NCBI RefSeq assembly: GCF_000423125.1
Contig: NZ_AUHJ01000001.1
Location: forward strand, 62,001 to 126,000
Reading direction: 5' to 3'
Length of the DNA: 64,000 nucleotides
DNA from: Haliea salexigens DSM 19537
GTDB taxonomy: Bacteria > Pseudomonadota > Gammaproteobacteria > Pseudomonadales > Halieaceae
Made by a program: the position numbers and the translations under genes
In this document: in pieces, positions 1-8,701 of the stretch
Numbering within the stretch: position 1 is the stretch's first letter
Layout: each line of letters begins with the position of its first letter
Notes under the pieces: generated by a model
The model's database searches: none
Seen by the model: the letters and a program-made list of their open reading frames with translations, nothing else
What the model was told of the DNA's origin: nothing

Positions 1-706
1 TTCCCTCGGCGCCGGCGGCGCGGCCTGCCCACCGCACCTGAAGGATCTTATCTACCGCAAGGTGCCCGACGCCTACCCCGGCACCGGCTACGGCATGACC
101 GAAACCAATGCTACCGGCAGCAGCTGTACCGGCGAGGCCTACCGGTTGCAACCGACCGCGGCAGGCACCATTTCCCCTATCGTCGATATGCAGAGTGTGG
201 ACCCGGACGGCACTGTGCTGCCACCCGGCCAACCGGGTGAACTGATGGTGCGCAGCCCGACCAATGCGCGCGAATACTGGAACCTGCCCAAACCCACCGC
301 GGAAACCTTTGTCGATGGCTGGGTGAAAACCGGCGATATCGGTTTTGTGGACGAACACGGTTTTGTTCACGTGGTTGACCGCATCAAGGACATGGTCATC
401 CGCAATGGCGAAAACATTTACCCGGTCGAAGTGGAAGGCGTGTTGACCGCCCATCCACAGGTGATTGAAGCGTCAGTCTATGGGCTGCCCCACCCGGACC
501 TGGGCGAGGAGCTGGCGGCCACAGTGAATGGCGCAGCCAATCTTGAGGTTGACCAGCTGGTGAGCTACCTGCGTGAGCACATGGCAGGCTACAAGATACC
601 CACCCAATGGCGCTTTACGCAGCAACCGCTGGTGCGCAACGCCACCGGTAAACTGCTGAAACCCGATATTCGTGCCGCGCACCTGGCAGAGTGGCCACAC
701 CGCTAG
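1..706 (+). CDS. Acyl-CoA synthetase (AMP-binding), C-terminal part; 5' end outside window
   Basis: The reading frame is already open at base 2, so the true start lies upstream of the window. The visible 234 residues are the second half of an ANL-superfamily acyl-CoA ligase, which activates a carboxylic acid to its CoA thioester via an acyl-adenylate. Seen directly: the GYGMTETN motif early in the fragment, the hinge/ribose-binding stretch KTGDIGFVDEHGFVHVVDR, the IRNGENIYPVEVE motif, and a C-terminal NATGKLLK with the adenylation lysine. It is convergent with the SnoaL-like gene and separated from it by a GC-rich hairpin. The substrate cannot be deduced, but the surrounding catabolic genes suggest a hydrophobic acid. 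Confidence 0.93.
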   Translation, partial: SLGAGGAACPPHLKDLIYRKVPDAYPGTGYGMTETNATGSSCTGEAYRLQPTAAGTISPIVDMQSVDPDGTVLPPGQPGELMVRSPTNAREYWNLPKPTAETFVDGWVKTGDIGFVDEHGFVHVVDRIKDMVIRNGENIYPVEVEGVLTAHPQVIEASVYGLPHPDLGEELAATVNGAANLEVDQLVSYLREHMAGYKIPTQWRFTQQPLVRNATGKLLKPDIRAAHLAEWPHR

Positions 707-724
707 CGGGCACCGCACGCCACA

Positions 725-747
725 CGGGTGCCTCGTTGGGGCACCCG
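725..747. terminator. GC-rich hairpin between convergent genes
   Basis: CGGGTGCC and GGCACCCG form an 8-bp stem around a 7-base loop, between the ligase stop and the SnoaL-like stop. There is no clear T-run, so it is at best a bidirectional or weak terminator. The stem is seen; the function is inferred from position. Confidence 0.45.
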
Positions 748-783
748 CAGCAACCCGGGGTTGGCGGTGATCAAGCGAGTGTT

Positions 784-1233
784 TTAGAGCCCCATGAAAT
801 CAGGGGCGTTGAATACCCAGCTTTTCTCCTCGACGCGGCGCCGAATGCGCCAGCCCTGAGCCGTACGCACATACTCGTCGACATACCACAGTCCCAGCAG
901 GAACACGTGGAGCCCTCCTTCGGGCAACGCCATTTCCATCGGGTTGAAGCACATGACGCGGCCGGTCGCCGTGTCGCCATTCACCACGAACTGCAGGTTG
1001 GCGTTCAGGTGCTGGCTGTTGGGAAAGATGCCATCGGAAACCGCATCCTTCAAATAGGCGATGGTCTCCTCGAGGTTGCCGACTGAACCACCGAAGGCCG
1101 AGTAATCAACGTGTGCGTCCTCGGTGAATACACCGCGCAGGTCATCGAAGGCCTTGCTGTCGATCAGGTGTGAGTAGTGAAATACGAGATCCTGCAGTTC
1201 CAGCCGGTCTGACAGTTCCTGTTGTGAAAGCAT
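784..1233 (-). CDS. SnoaL-like / NTF2-fold protein
   Basis: A 149-residue protein of the SnoaL-like cone fold (NTF2 superfamily), which covers small hydratases, isomerases, cyclases and dehydrogenase-associated proteins in polyketide, steroid and aromatic metabolism. The N-terminus (LSQQELSDRLELQDLVFHYS, then a Phe-Thr-Glu-Asp-Ala segment near residue 35) is the usual start of the SnoaL_4 group. The length is normal. A strong ribosome site (AAGGGAGA) precedes the ATG. It is the last gene of a minus-strand run with a GST, an amidohydrolase and a P450, so it may act on the same substrate. Its reaction is unknown. Confidence 0.82.
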   Translation of the reverse strand: MLSQQELSDRLELQDLVFHYSHLIDSKAFDDLRGVFTEDAHVDYSAFGGSVGNLEETIAYLKDAVSDGIFPNSQHLNANLQFVVNGDTATGRVMCFNPMEMALPEGGLHVFLLGLWYVDEYVRTAQGWRIRRRVEEKSWVFNAPDFMGL

Positions 1234-1299
1234 GACAATTCTCCCTTGTTGTTATCGTTCATGGTTGTACAAAAGCACGCCGTTCGCTATCGCCGGCGC

Positions 1300-2064
1300 C
1301 TAGAAATCCATTGGCAAGCGAATGTGCTCGCGGTACATGGAATCGCGGTGCGCCAGCAGCCGCGGCCTGAGCCAGCGGGTGGTCTTCTCAGCACCGGACG
1401 CATACATGCCACGCAGGTAATCCGGCATGGGATTGACCTCCGGGGGCAGCGGCAACACCATGCCGACAAAGTTGGCCCAGTAGAAATCCACCGCGGTGAC
1501 GCCCTCCCCAACCAGCCAGGGGTTGCCGGCGGCCTCCTGCGCGGCGAGGCGCTCATCCAGCAGTCCGGCGATGGCAGCCATGCGCTGGTCAGCCTGCGCG
1601 GCTGCCTGCTCGCTCCAGCCGTACTTGCCGGCCATGCGCACAATCGACTCCGGGGGCTCGGCCAGCGCCATGCCCGGCACAAACAGCTGCAGGCGGCGCT
1701 GCCAGCCAAACCCGTCAACGCCGGCAATCAGCGCCGACAGGCCGAGTACTTCGGCACGCTGTGCCGGATCCGCGGGCAACAGCGCCGGCGTCGGCGCCAG
1801 TCGTTCAGCCAGGTGCAACAGGTCCAACCAGTGGCACACGGGCGGCAGATCCTCGAACACGGCGACCGGCGCGGAGCTCTGCCCGGTCCAGGCCATCAAC
1901 GCGGCGTTTTCGCCGCCCCCCTCCTGACGCACCGGCAGGTACTCGAGCCCCTTGTACTCGAAGAGCGACTTCGCGGCTTCACCCCAGGGCCCCGGCACAC
2001 CAGCGGTGAGAACCAACCGCAGCCCGGGGGCATTTACCGCCTGTTCGACTTCGACGTATTCCAT
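1300..2064 (-). CDS. Glutathione S-transferase family protein
   Basis: About 254 residues with a thioredoxin-like N-terminal half (residues 10-85, containing a SAPVAVFEDLPPVCHW segment where the glutathione gamma-glutamyl site SPVLV/E-S normally lies) and an all-helical C-terminal half with the NPWLVGEGVTAVDFYW stretch typical of GST C-domains. Such enzymes conjugate glutathione to electrophiles or isomerise CoA-pathway intermediates. The start chosen is the ATG at 2064, with AGGA 8 bases upstream; an in-frame TTG lies one codon earlier. The gap to the preceding amidohydrolase is under 10 bases, so they are probably cotranscribed. The canonical Ser/Cys nucleophile is not obvious, so catalysis is uncertain. 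Confidence 0.85.
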   Translation of the reverse strand: MEYVEVEQAVNAPGLRLVLTAGVPGPWGEAAKSLFEYKGLEYLPVRQEGGGENAALMAWTGQSSAPVAVFEDLPPVCHWLDLLHLAERLAPTPALLPADPAQRAEVLGLSALIAGVDGFGWQRRLQLFVPGMALAEPPESIVRMAGKYGWSEQAAAQADQRMAAIAGLLDERLAAQEAAGNPWLVGEGVTAVDFYWANFVGMVLPLPPEVNPMPDYLRGMYASGAEKTTRWLRPRLLAHRDSMYREHIRLPMDF

Positions 2065-2073
2065 CAACGGTTC

Positions 2074-2946
2074 CTATTTATCCAGTTTGAATACACGCAG
2101 CGCGTTCTCGCGCAGGAACTTGGGCCACACTTCGTCCCGGAAAGGTACATCCGGCATTTCGCGGAAAATACGATCCAGCGACAGGCCCATGGGGAAATAG
2201 CCGGCATACATTACTTGATCGGCGCCGCGCGTGTTGGCGAAATGCACGATGTCCTTCGGATAATGCTTGGGTGCAAACGCGCTGGTCATGTAATGCAGGT
2301 TCGGGTATTTCAACATCATTTTCCAGGCCACGTCGGTCCAGGGCTCGCAGCCATGACGTGTGACCACGTTGAGCTCGGGAAAGAACCACAGCACCTCGTC
2401 AAGCAATTCAACTTTCTGCGGCCCAAAGGGCAAGCGGGGGCCGGGAATACCCATGCAGGGGCAGAAGGGTATATCCAGTTCGACAAGTTTCGCGTAGATG
2501 GGGTACCACTTCTTGTCATTCACGGGCACCGGCGGACAGATCATGGCAGGCGATGCGGTAACAGCCTTGATATCGAACTCTTCCTTCAGTGCGACAATGG
2601 TGCGCACCTCGTCCATGCCGTTGTTGGGATTGGCTTCGTAACAGGCAAAGAATCGATCGGGGAACCTGCGCAGGGCTTCCTTGTGCTGCTCCGCGTACGG
2701 TCCGACCCCGATCATGGCGCGCTCGATATTGTGCTTGTCCATCTGCGCCACGGTGTAGGCCACGTAATCGTCCTGCCCGTCGATCTGCGGAATGTCCTTG
2801 AACATGTACTGCGCGGGCATCTTGAACATCTCATGGCTCTGCTTGTCCATGAGCATGGGCTTGATCCACTCGTAGAAATTACTGTTGTCGTCGCCGGGTA
2901 CGGCCAGCATGAGGTCGATAACACCGATATCGGTAGGCATGGACAT
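2074..2946 (-). CDS. Amidohydrolase family protein (amidohydrolase_2 / ACMSD-like)
   Basis: A TIM-barrel metal-dependent hydrolase/decarboxylase of about 290 residues. Seen: an N-terminal IDLMLAVPGDD segment in place of the usual metal HxH, the mid-protein CPCMGIPGPR and RHGCEPWTD motifs, and a C-terminal YAGYFPMGLSLDRIFREMPD segment that corresponds to the late metal/substrate motif of this family. The start at 2946 is chosen because AAGGAG lies 8 bases upstream; the frame remains open for 11 more codons. Loss of the N-terminal HxH suggests a divergent or metal-poor member. Members of this family occur beside CoA ligases and acyl-CoA dehydrogenases in steroid/aromatic degradation loci, and a second copy sits at 59.3 kb. 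Confidence 0.83.
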   Translation of the reverse strand: MSMPTDIGVIDLMLAVPGDDNSNFYEWIKPMLMDKQSHEMFKMPAQYMFKDIPQIDGQDDYVAYTVAQMDKHNIERAMIGVGPYAEQHKEALRRFPDRFFACYEANPNNGMDEVRTIVALKEEFDIKAVTASPAMICPPVPVNDKKWYPIYAKLVELDIPFCPCMGIPGPRLPFGPQKVELLDEVLWFFPELNVVTRHGCEPWTDVAWKMMLKYPNLHYMTSAFAPKHYPKDIVHFANTRGADQVMYAGYFPMGLSLDRIFREMPDVPFRDEVWPKFLRENALRVFKLDK

Positions 2947-3114
2947 GGTCAGTTGCTCCTTCAATGACAGACCCGCCATTGTGCTGCGAGCACGCCGCTA
3001 CACCAAGGTCAGGGCTCTCGCCGCGGCCAGAATTCAACGTCGGGCACAATAGCATGAACCGTGGGCCAGCCCCACGCGGCCCGCACCCGGCGACCGGGTG
3101 CGAGTGGCGGTCCC

Positions 3115-4341
3115 TCAGGCCACGTCGAACACGATGGGCATGTGCTTGATCCCGTGAATGAAGCTTGAACGCAGCCACTGGATTTCACCGTCGAGGCGCG
3201 GATTGCGCATGCGGCGCACAATTTCCTCGAAAATCACGGTCAGCTCCAAACGGGCCAGGTGAGAGCCGAGACAGAAATGCTGCCCCACACCGAACGCACG
3301 GTGGCCATTGCGCACATCCTCGCGCTGATTGCGCAGGATATCGAAGCGATCGGGGTCATCGAATACGGTCTCGTCAGCACTGGCTGCACCGTAAAACAGC
3401 TGCACCAACTCGCCCTTGCGGATGTTGCGGCCACCCAGCGTGGTGTCCTCCGTCGCCGTGCGCCGGAACGCAATCACCGCCGGGTTGTAGCGCAGGAATT
3501 CCTCGATGGCATCGGGCACCAGCGCCGGGTTATCAACCAGCGCCTGAAACTGCGCTGGGTTCTCCAGCAGCATGCGCATGCCCTGGCTGGTGACTGTGCG
3601 CGTGGTTTCATTGCCCGCGACAATCAGCAACATGAAGAAATTACAAAACTCTTCATCCGTGAGAGGTTCGTCTTCCACGGTGCCGTCCAGCAATGTGGCA
3701 ACAATCCCCTCGGATCCGTGCTCCCTGTGGGCTGTGGCCAGCTCCATACCCAGCATGAACATCTCGACCATGGCGTTCATGCCATCCTCCGCCGAGGTGG
3801 TGAGGTCAGGGTCGTCCATGCCGAGCATGATATTCGTCAGCTCAAACAGGCGCTGGCGCTTCTCCAGCGGCACCCCCATCAGCTCGCAAATGGCAATCAG
3901 CGGCAACTCCATGGCGATATCTTCGACAAAGTCACAGCGCCCCGCGGGGAGCGCGCGGTCCAGAATTTCCCGGGCGATTTCGCGAAACCGCGGTTCGTAG
4001 CTGTCCACTTTGCGCGGTGTGAAGGCGGAGCGCACCAGGCGCCGGTACTTCAGGTGCTTGGGAGGGTCCATATTGATCATCAGCGCCTGCATCATCTCCA
4101 CCTCGTCCGGCGTGGGATTATTCAACATGCAGGTACGTTCGGCGGAGGAAAACAACTGCGGGTTTTTCGACACTTCGTCGATTTCCGCCTGCCGTGTGAC
4201 CGCCCAGTAACCCGGGCTGCCATGGCTGGGCTCATGCCAGTACACCGGCTCTTCGCGCCGCAGGTAGGTGAAAGTGTCACGCGGCAACCCGCCCCGGTAG
4301 CTTTCCGGGTCGTTCAGGTCAAAGTGTGGGCAACGGCTCAT
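3115..4341 (-). CDS. Cytochrome P450
   Basis: A 408-residue soluble bacterial P450 that uses heme-thiolate chemistry to hydroxylate a hydrophobic substrate with electrons from a ferredoxin or flavodoxin. Seen: MDPPKHLKYRRLVRSAFTPR at about 91-110, the I-helix oxygen-activation motif AGNETTR at 242-248, the K-helix ExxR at 281-284, and the heme loop FGVGQHFCLG with the ligand Cys at 357. The N-terminal pattern resembles CYP125/CYP142-like enzymes that oxidise sterol side chains; that is family resemblance only. No ferredoxin gene is adjacent. A good GAGGAG site precedes the ATG, and a perfect 20-bp palindrome lies 30 bases upstream. Confidence 0.96.
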   Translation of the reverse strand: MSRCPHFDLNDPESYRGGLPRDTFTYLRREEPVYWHEPSHGSPGYWAVTRQAEIDEVSKNPQLFSSAERTCMLNNPTPDEVEMMQALMINMDPPKHLKYRRLVRSAFTPRKVDSYEPRFREIAREILDRALPAGRCDFVEDIAMELPLIAICELMGVPLEKRQRLFELTNIMLGMDDPDLTTSAEDGMNAMVEMFMLGMELATAHREHGSEGIVATLLDGTVEDEPLTDEEFCNFFMLLIVAGNETTRTVTSQGMRMLLENPAQFQALVDNPALVPDAIEEFLRYNPAVIAFRRTATEDTTLGGRNIRKGELVQLFYGAASADETVFDDPDRFDILRNQREDVRNGHRAFGVGQHFCLGSHLARLELTVIFEEIVRRMRNPRLDGEIQWLRSSFIHGIKHMPIVFDVA

Positions 4342-4370
4342 GGGTCTCTCCTCGGGCAGATACCGCCATT

Positions 4371-4390
4371 AGACTAATGCGCATTAGTCT
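4371..4390. promoter_or_regulatory. Perfect 20-bp palindrome, candidate operator of the P450 gene
   Basis: AGACTAATGCGCATTAGTCT is identical to its own reverse complement over all 20 bases. It lies 30 bp upstream of the P450 start, between that start and the stop of the molybdenum hydroxylase gene. Its size and symmetry are typical of TetR- or MarR-type operators. No second copy was noticed in the window and no regulator gene is adjacent. Confidence 0.65.
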
Positions 4391-4424
4391 GTACCCGAAG
4401 CGAGACCCCGTCAAGGCTTTGCCG

Positions 4425-6599
4425 TCAGCCCATGCGCAATGGCAGGCGCCGCTGGCGCTCTCCTGTGGCCGCGAACAGGGCATTGGCGAGTGCGGGAGCC
4501 GCGGGGGGCGTGCCCGGCTCACCCACCCCGGTAGGCGGCGCCGCACTTTCGACCAGCACTACCGTCATGGGGGGCGTATCGGTCTGCCGCAGCAGCTGGT
4601 AATCGTGGTAGTTGCTCTGCTCCACCGCGCCGTTTTTCAGCGTGATTTCACCGTGTAGCGCAGCGCTCAACGCAAATACAATGCCGCCGATCATCTGGTC
4701 ACGCACTATGTCAGGGTTGATCACCTGGCCGCAATCGATCGCGCAATACACGTGTTCCAGTTTGGGCTTGCCATCAACCAGCGATATTTCCACCACCTCC
4801 GCAACGCAGGACTGGAAGGAATCGTGCACGGCAATACCCTGGTAATGGCCCGCAGGGGCATTGCCCCAGCTTGCCGCGGCGGCTACAGCATCCAGCACCC
4901 GGCGCTCGCGGGAGTCGGCGGCAAGATGTTTGCGACGAAATTCCAGCGGGTCAACACCGGCCGCATGCGCGAGTTCGTCAACGAAACTCTCTACCACAAA
5001 CGCATTGTGACTGTGCCCAACTGACCGCCAGTATCCCAGCGGCACCGGCACCTGCACGTTGTGGTAGCTGACACTGACACCGTCGAACTGATAGGGCAGC
5101 TCTTTGGAACCCTCCACCGACGCGAAATCCTTTTTGCCGACAAAGTCGCCCACCAGTTGCCGCGGTCCACCCGGAATCCACTGGGGCAACATGGCGCCCA
5201 TCATCACCGGCAAAACCTGCTGGTTGATACTGGGCCCCGCAATACGGTGTTGCCAATGGCTGATGCTGCCGTCGGCGTGCACGCGGGCTTCAATGGCACC
5301 CGCCATGGGCGGCCGGTACCAGTCGTGGCGCATGTCGTCTTCGCGACTCCACACGAGTTTCACCGGGCGTTTCAGTTCCCGTGCGATGGCGACGACCTCG
5401 GCAACGTTATCGGCCGCGGCGCGACGGCCAAAGCCGCCGCCGAGAAACTGGTTGTGAATAACCACTGCCTCACGCGGCACGTCGAGCACGCGGGACGCCG
5501 CGTCCTGCGCCAGGTCCGGAGCCTGCGAGCCCACCCAGACCTCGCAGCCGTCCTCAGTCAGACGACAGGTGGCGTTGAGCGGCTCCATGGCGGCGTGCGC
5601 CAGAAACGGTACGGCGTAACGCCCCGACACCAGCGTGCCCTGCCCCGCCTCGGTGCTAGCCGGATCGTCCCGTACACTGGCGAAATCATCGCCATCCAGT
5701 GCCGTGGTGAGCGCCTCGGTAATTGCCGCACTGTCGCGCAGGCCACCGCCGGGCGGAGTAAAGGTCACCTCGACCTTGCCCGCCGCCTGCCGGGCCGGCC
5801 AATAGCCTTCGGCGACCACGGCAACCCCGTGTTCAGTGGCAAATACCGCGACCACCCCGGGGTGCTCCAGCGCTTGTTCCGCATTGAAGGACTCGACGGC
5901 ACCGTCAAACCACGGGCAGCGCAGCAACACCGCGGTCAGGCAGCCGTCGGGGCTTGCATCCATGCCGAAGCGCGCGCTGCCGTCCGTCTTTGCCTGTGCG
6001 TCCACGCGTTGGTCGTAATGGCCGATCCACTGCCACTGATCCGCCGGTTTCAGCGCTACATCGCTGGCCACAGGTAGTGCTCGGGCGATCGCCACCAGAT
6101 CCGCATAGGCGAGGTCCACCGCTCCATCGGTACTGCGCACGCGCCCGTCCCGCGCTTCAAGGCTGGCCCGGTCGAGTCCACTTTGCTGCATGGCAGCGGC
6201 AACCAGGGTCTCTCTGGCTGTGGCACCCACCTGACGCAGGATTTCGTGGTAGACGCGGATGGAGGCACTGCCGCCGGTAATCTGCAGGCGCATCTCGGGG
6301 TCGGCGAAGGCGCTGTGCACGGGGGCCATGGCATAGCCAATGCGCTCCGGGTGTACCTCCAGCTCCTCGGCGACCAGAGTCACCATGCCCGTCACCACAC
6401 CCTGCCCCATTTCCGCCTTGGGAATCTGCAGGATGATGGCGCCATCGGGCTCGATGCGCAGGAAAGCATCCGGCTGGAAGTCCGCCTCACTCCCGAGTTG
6501 CAGGGGTTTCCCCGAACACGCGGTAAGCTGGAAGCCCAGCGTCAGAGCACCACCGGTCACGGAGACATTGCGAATGAACTGGCGTCGGGTCAGGCTCAT
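4425..6599 (-). CDS. Molybdenum hydroxylase large subunit (IorB/xanthine dehydrogenase family)
   Basis: A 725-residue molybdopterin-binding subunit of the two-component type represented by isoquinoline 1-oxidoreductase, which hydroxylates N-heterocycles or oxidises aldehydes. Seen: a twin-arginine leader with RRQFIRN at residues 5-11 followed by a hydrophobic stretch ending LTAC, the GGFGRR motif in the middle, [15 protein letters not shown], and a C-terminal GVGEPG with the catalytic Glu near 695. The start at 6599 overlaps the stop of the small-subunit gene (ATGA), which fixes it; the frame is open further upstream. The LTAC could be a lipobox, making this a Tat-exported lipoprotein. No FAD subunit is present, as expected for this class, so a cytochrome or other acceptor is needed. 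Confidence 0.92.
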   Translation of the reverse strand: MSLTRRQFIRNVSVTGGALTLGFQLTACSGKPLQLGSEADFQPDAFLRIEPDGAIILQIPKAEMGQGVVTGMVTLVAEELEVHPERIGYAMAPVHSAFADPEMRLQITGGSASIRVYHEILRQVGATARETLVAAAMQQSGLDRASLEARDGRVRSTDGAVDLAYADLVAIARALPVASDVALKPADQWQWIGHYDQRVDAQAKTDGSARFGMDASPDGCLTAVLLRCPWFDGAVESFNAEQALEHPGVVAVFATEHGVAVVAEGYWPARQAAGKVEVTFTPPGGGLRDSAAITEALTTALDGDDFASVRDDPASTEAGQGTLVSGRYAVPFLAHAAMEPLNATCRLTEDGCEVWVGSQAPDLAQDAASRVLDVPREAVVIHNQFLGGGFGRRAAADNVAEVVAIARELKRPVKLVWSREDDMRHDWYRPPMAGAIEARVHADGSISHWQHRIAGPSINQQVLPVMMGAMLPQWIPGGPRQLVGDFVGKKDFASVEGSKELPYQFDGVSVSYHNVQVPVPLGYWRSVGHSHNAFVVESFVDELAHAAGVDPLEFRRKHLAADSRERRVLDAVAAAASWGNAPAGHYQGIAVHDSFQSCVAEVVEISLVDGKPKLEHVYCAIDCGQVINPDIVRDQMIGGIVFALSAALHGEITLKNGAVEQSNYHDYQLLRQTDTPPMTVVLVESAAPPTGVGEPGTPPAAPALANALFAATGERQRRLPLRMG

Positions 6600-7072
6600 G
6601 ATGCATCCTCCGCGGCGGGCTGCCAGTGCTCTACCGCCGCCACACTCAAGATCGCCCGCTGCACTTTGTGATAGGTGCCACAGCGGCACAGGTTGCCCGA
6701 CATGGCCTGGCGAATGTGCTCTTCGTCAGGCTGCGGGTTGGATGCCAGCAATGCCGCGGCCGACATGATCTGCCCGGACTGGCAATAGCCGCACTGGGGT
6801 ACGTTGTGTTCGACCCAGGCCCGCTGTAGCGGGTGATCACCACCGAGGCCTTCAATCGTCGTCACACTGCGCCCGGCAGCCTGCGACACCGGGGTCGAGC
6901 AGCTGCGAATAGCCGCGCCGTCGAGATGCACGGTGCAGGCTCCGCAGAGCCCCATACCGCAGCCGAAGCGCGTGCCGGTCAGGCCCAGATGATCCCGTAA
7001 CACCCACAGCAACGGCGTTGCAGGATCCACCTTGAGTTCAACGTTGCGCCCGTTGAGGCTGAAGGCAACCAC
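6596..7072 (-). CDS. 2Fe-2S small subunit of the molybdenum hydroxylase (IorA-like)
   Basis: 158 residues carrying two [2Fe-2S] domains. The plant-ferredoxin-type cluster ligands are Cys38, Cys43, Cys46 and Cys58 ([12 protein letters not shown]). The second helical domain has CGYCQSGQ at 94-100 and CRCGTY at 129-134. It passes electrons from the molybdenum centre of the adjacent large subunit. It has no leader of its own and would be exported, if at all, by hitch-hiking with the Tat-bearing large subunit. Its stop overlaps the large-subunit start by four bases, indicating translational coupling and equal stoichiometry. Confidence 0.95.
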   Translation of the reverse strand: MVAFSLNGRNVELKVDPATPLLWVLRDHLGLTGTRFGCGMGLCGACTVHLDGAAIRSCSTPVSQAAGRSVTTIEGLGGDHPLQRAWVEHNVPQCGYCQSGQIMSAAALLASNPQPDEEHIRQAMSGNLCRCGTYHKVQRAILSVAAVEHWQPAAEDAS

Positions 7073-7073
7073 G

Positions 7074-7550
7074 TTACAACCCGAGCTCTTTGATCAGGGC
7101 GAGCACATCATCGTGGTGGCTTTTAGTCTTCACTTTATCCATCACGTGCTTGAGGCGTCCGTCCTTGCCGATGATGAAGCTGGTACGCAGGATCCCCATG
7201 AATTCGCGGCCCATGAATTTCTTCAGCCCCCAGGCACCATATTTCTCGGCAACCGCGTGATCCTCATCGGACAGCAGCGTGAAATTGAGGTCCTGTTTTT
7301 CGATGAATTTTCCGAGGCGCGCTACCGGGTCAGGGCTGACGCCAAGCACCACGGTATCGGCCTTCTCCAGGGCCTTCTTGCTGTCACGGATACCGCAGGC
7401 CTGCACCGTGCAGCCCGGCGTCATGGCCTTCGGGTAAAAATAGAGGACAACGTTTTTCTTGTCCCGGAACTGCTTCAGGGTGACGCTGTTGCCGTCCTGA
7501 TCGAGCAGGGAAAAAGCCGGGGCCAGGTTACCAACTTTGGGGAATGCCAT
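7074..7550 (-). CDS. bcp: Thioredoxin-dependent peroxiredoxin (Bcp/PrxQ)
   Basis: 158 residues, the usual length for PrxQ. It reduces hydrogen peroxide and organic hydroperoxides in the cytoplasm using thioredoxin. Seen: the thioredoxin-like fold start [11 protein letters not shown], and the active site [10 protein letters not shown] with peroxidatic Cys47 and resolving Cys52 separated by four residues, diagnostic of atypical 2-Cys PrxQ, followed by the SDEDH segment. Only one base separates its stop from the 2Fe-2S subunit start, so it probably heads the same transcript; protection against peroxide made by the molybdenum hydroxylase or P450 is a reasonable inference. Confidence 0.96.
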   Translation of the reverse strand: MAFPKVGNLAPAFSLLDQDGNSVTLKQFRDKKNVVLYFYPKAMTPGCTVQACGIRDSKKALEKADTVVLGVSPDPVARLGKFIEKQDLNFTLLSDEDHAVAEKYGAWGLKKFMGREFMGILRTSFIIGKDGRLKHVMDKVKTKSHHDDVLALIKELGL

Positions 7551-7602
7551 GGGGTGTTCTCCTTATGTATGCGAGTATTTTCCAGCGCGGTGATGGCGAT
7601 TA

Positions 7603-8148
7603 TCAGCCCGGCGGTCGACGCCGCTCTATGGCCGACACCCGCACGGGAAAATGCCCGGATGCGCTGTCGGCAAAAAACTCCTGAAGCGTTTCCTGAACCA
7701 CTGGAAAGGCGATTTCTCCCCAGGGAATATCTTCCTGGCGGTAAAAGCCACTGTCGGTGCTTTCCGGCCCAACGCCAAACTCCCCGTCGACCACGTTGCA
7801 GCGGTAAAACATGTACACCTGGTTGATGTGTGGCACATCAAAGACGCGGTAAAGCTCGAGCTCTGTGACCCGGGCACGCGCTTCCTCCCAGGTTTCACGC
7901 GCCGCCCCCTGCACTGTGGTTTCACCGTTTTCCATGAACCCTGCGGGCAATGTCCAGTAGCCCAGACGCGGTTCAATCGCGCGCTTGCACAGTAGAATTC
8001 GCCCCTCGTACACCGGAACGCAGCCCACAATGACGCGCGGATTAACGTAGTGCACCACGTCGCAGGCGGTACAGACAAAGCGCTCGCGATCGTCGCCCTC
8101 GGGGATCCGCAGGGCTACGGTTGCGCCGCAGAGCGTACAGTAATTCAT
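7603..8148 (-). CDS. Nudix hydrolase with N-terminal zinc ribbon
   Basis: 181 residues. A zinc ribbon is formed by Cys4, Cys7, Cys26 and Cys29. The Nudix box (G at 70 through the REtWEEA segment at about 84-90) gives the Gx5Ex7REUxEExGU pattern that binds Mg and cleaves nucleoside diphosphates linked to another moiety. This zinc-ribbon form resembles NudC-like or ADP-ribose/NADH pyrophosphatase relatives, but it is shorter than NudC. Substrate not determinable. It reads in the same direction as the genes on both sides with small gaps. Confidence 0.92.
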   Translation of the reverse strand: MNYCTLCGATVALRIPEGDDRERFVCTACDVVHYVNPRVIVGCVPVYEGRILLCKRAIEPRLGYWTLPAGFMENGETTVQGAARETWEEARARVTELELYRVFDVPHINQVYMFYRCNVVDGEFGVGPESTDSGFYRQEDIPWGEIAFPVVQETLQEFFADSASGHFPVRVSAIERRRPPG

Positions 8149-8170
8149 GCGGTCAACGCCCCGTCCAGCC

Positions 8171-8650
8171 TCATGCCAGCGCGCGATAGGCGCCGCTGTA
8201 AAACACCAGCGGTTCGCCTTCCACTTGCGCGTGCATAGCGTGCACCCGGCCCACGATAATCAGGTGATCGCCGCCGGGGTGTGTCGCATCCAGACTGCAT
8301 TCGAACTGCACCAGCGCATCGTTGATCAGCGGTGCCCCACCGTGCTCGCCTGCCGTGAAGTGCTCGGCATCCAGCACATGGTCGCCCTTGCGGGCATAAC
8401 GCGAAGAAAGCTCCTGCTGATTTCCCGCCAGCACATTGATCGCGAAGTGCCGGGCCTTGGAGTAGGTGGTGAAGACGTCCGAGTTGTTCTGCAGGCTCCA
8501 CAGCACCAGGGGTGGGTCCAGCGACACCGAGCTGAAAGAGTTGGCGGTCAGTGCCAGTGCCTCCCCCTCCTCATTCACTGCGGTGATCAAGCAAACGCCC
8601 GTGGCAAACCGTCCCAGAGCGCTGCGCAGCTCCCGTCCATCCAATTCCAT
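8171..8650 (-). CDS. Flavin reductase family protein (FMN-binding split barrel)
   Basis: 159 residues of the HpaC/ActVB-type flavin:NAD(P)H reductase family, which supply reduced FMN or FAD to a partner monooxygenase or act as small flavoproteins. Seen: ALGRFATGVCLITAV at the N-terminus, the flavin-binding TANSFSSVSLDPPLVLWSL motif near 36-53, and GDHLIIVGRVHAM near the C-terminus. Strong ribosome site (AGGAGCAGG). It could serve the LLM-type oxidoreductase at 10.1 kb, but that pairing is a guess. Confidence 0.93.
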   Translation of the reverse strand: MELDGRELRSALGRFATGVCLITAVNEEGEALALTANSFSSVSLDPPLVLWSLQNNSDVFTTYSKARHFAINVLAGNQQELSSRYARKGDHVLDAEHFTAGEHGGAPLINDALVQFECSLDATHPGGDHLIIVGRVHAMHAQVEGEPLVFYSGAYRALA

Positions 8651-8701
8651 AACCTGCTCCTGTGCATTGTTGTAGTAATACTGTTTTCGGACGCTACAGG
8701 T

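Noticed and set aside
1246-2967. A 573-codon plus-strand open frame opposite the GST and amidohydrolase genes
   Set aside because: It is antisense to two genes with clear family motifs, has no ribosome site, and its translation is Arg/His/Gln-rich without any domain; typical artefact of high GC.
3259-4377. A 372-codon plus-strand open frame opposite the cytochrome P450 gene
   Set aside because: It is antisense to a complete P450 with all motifs, and its translation has no recognisable domain.
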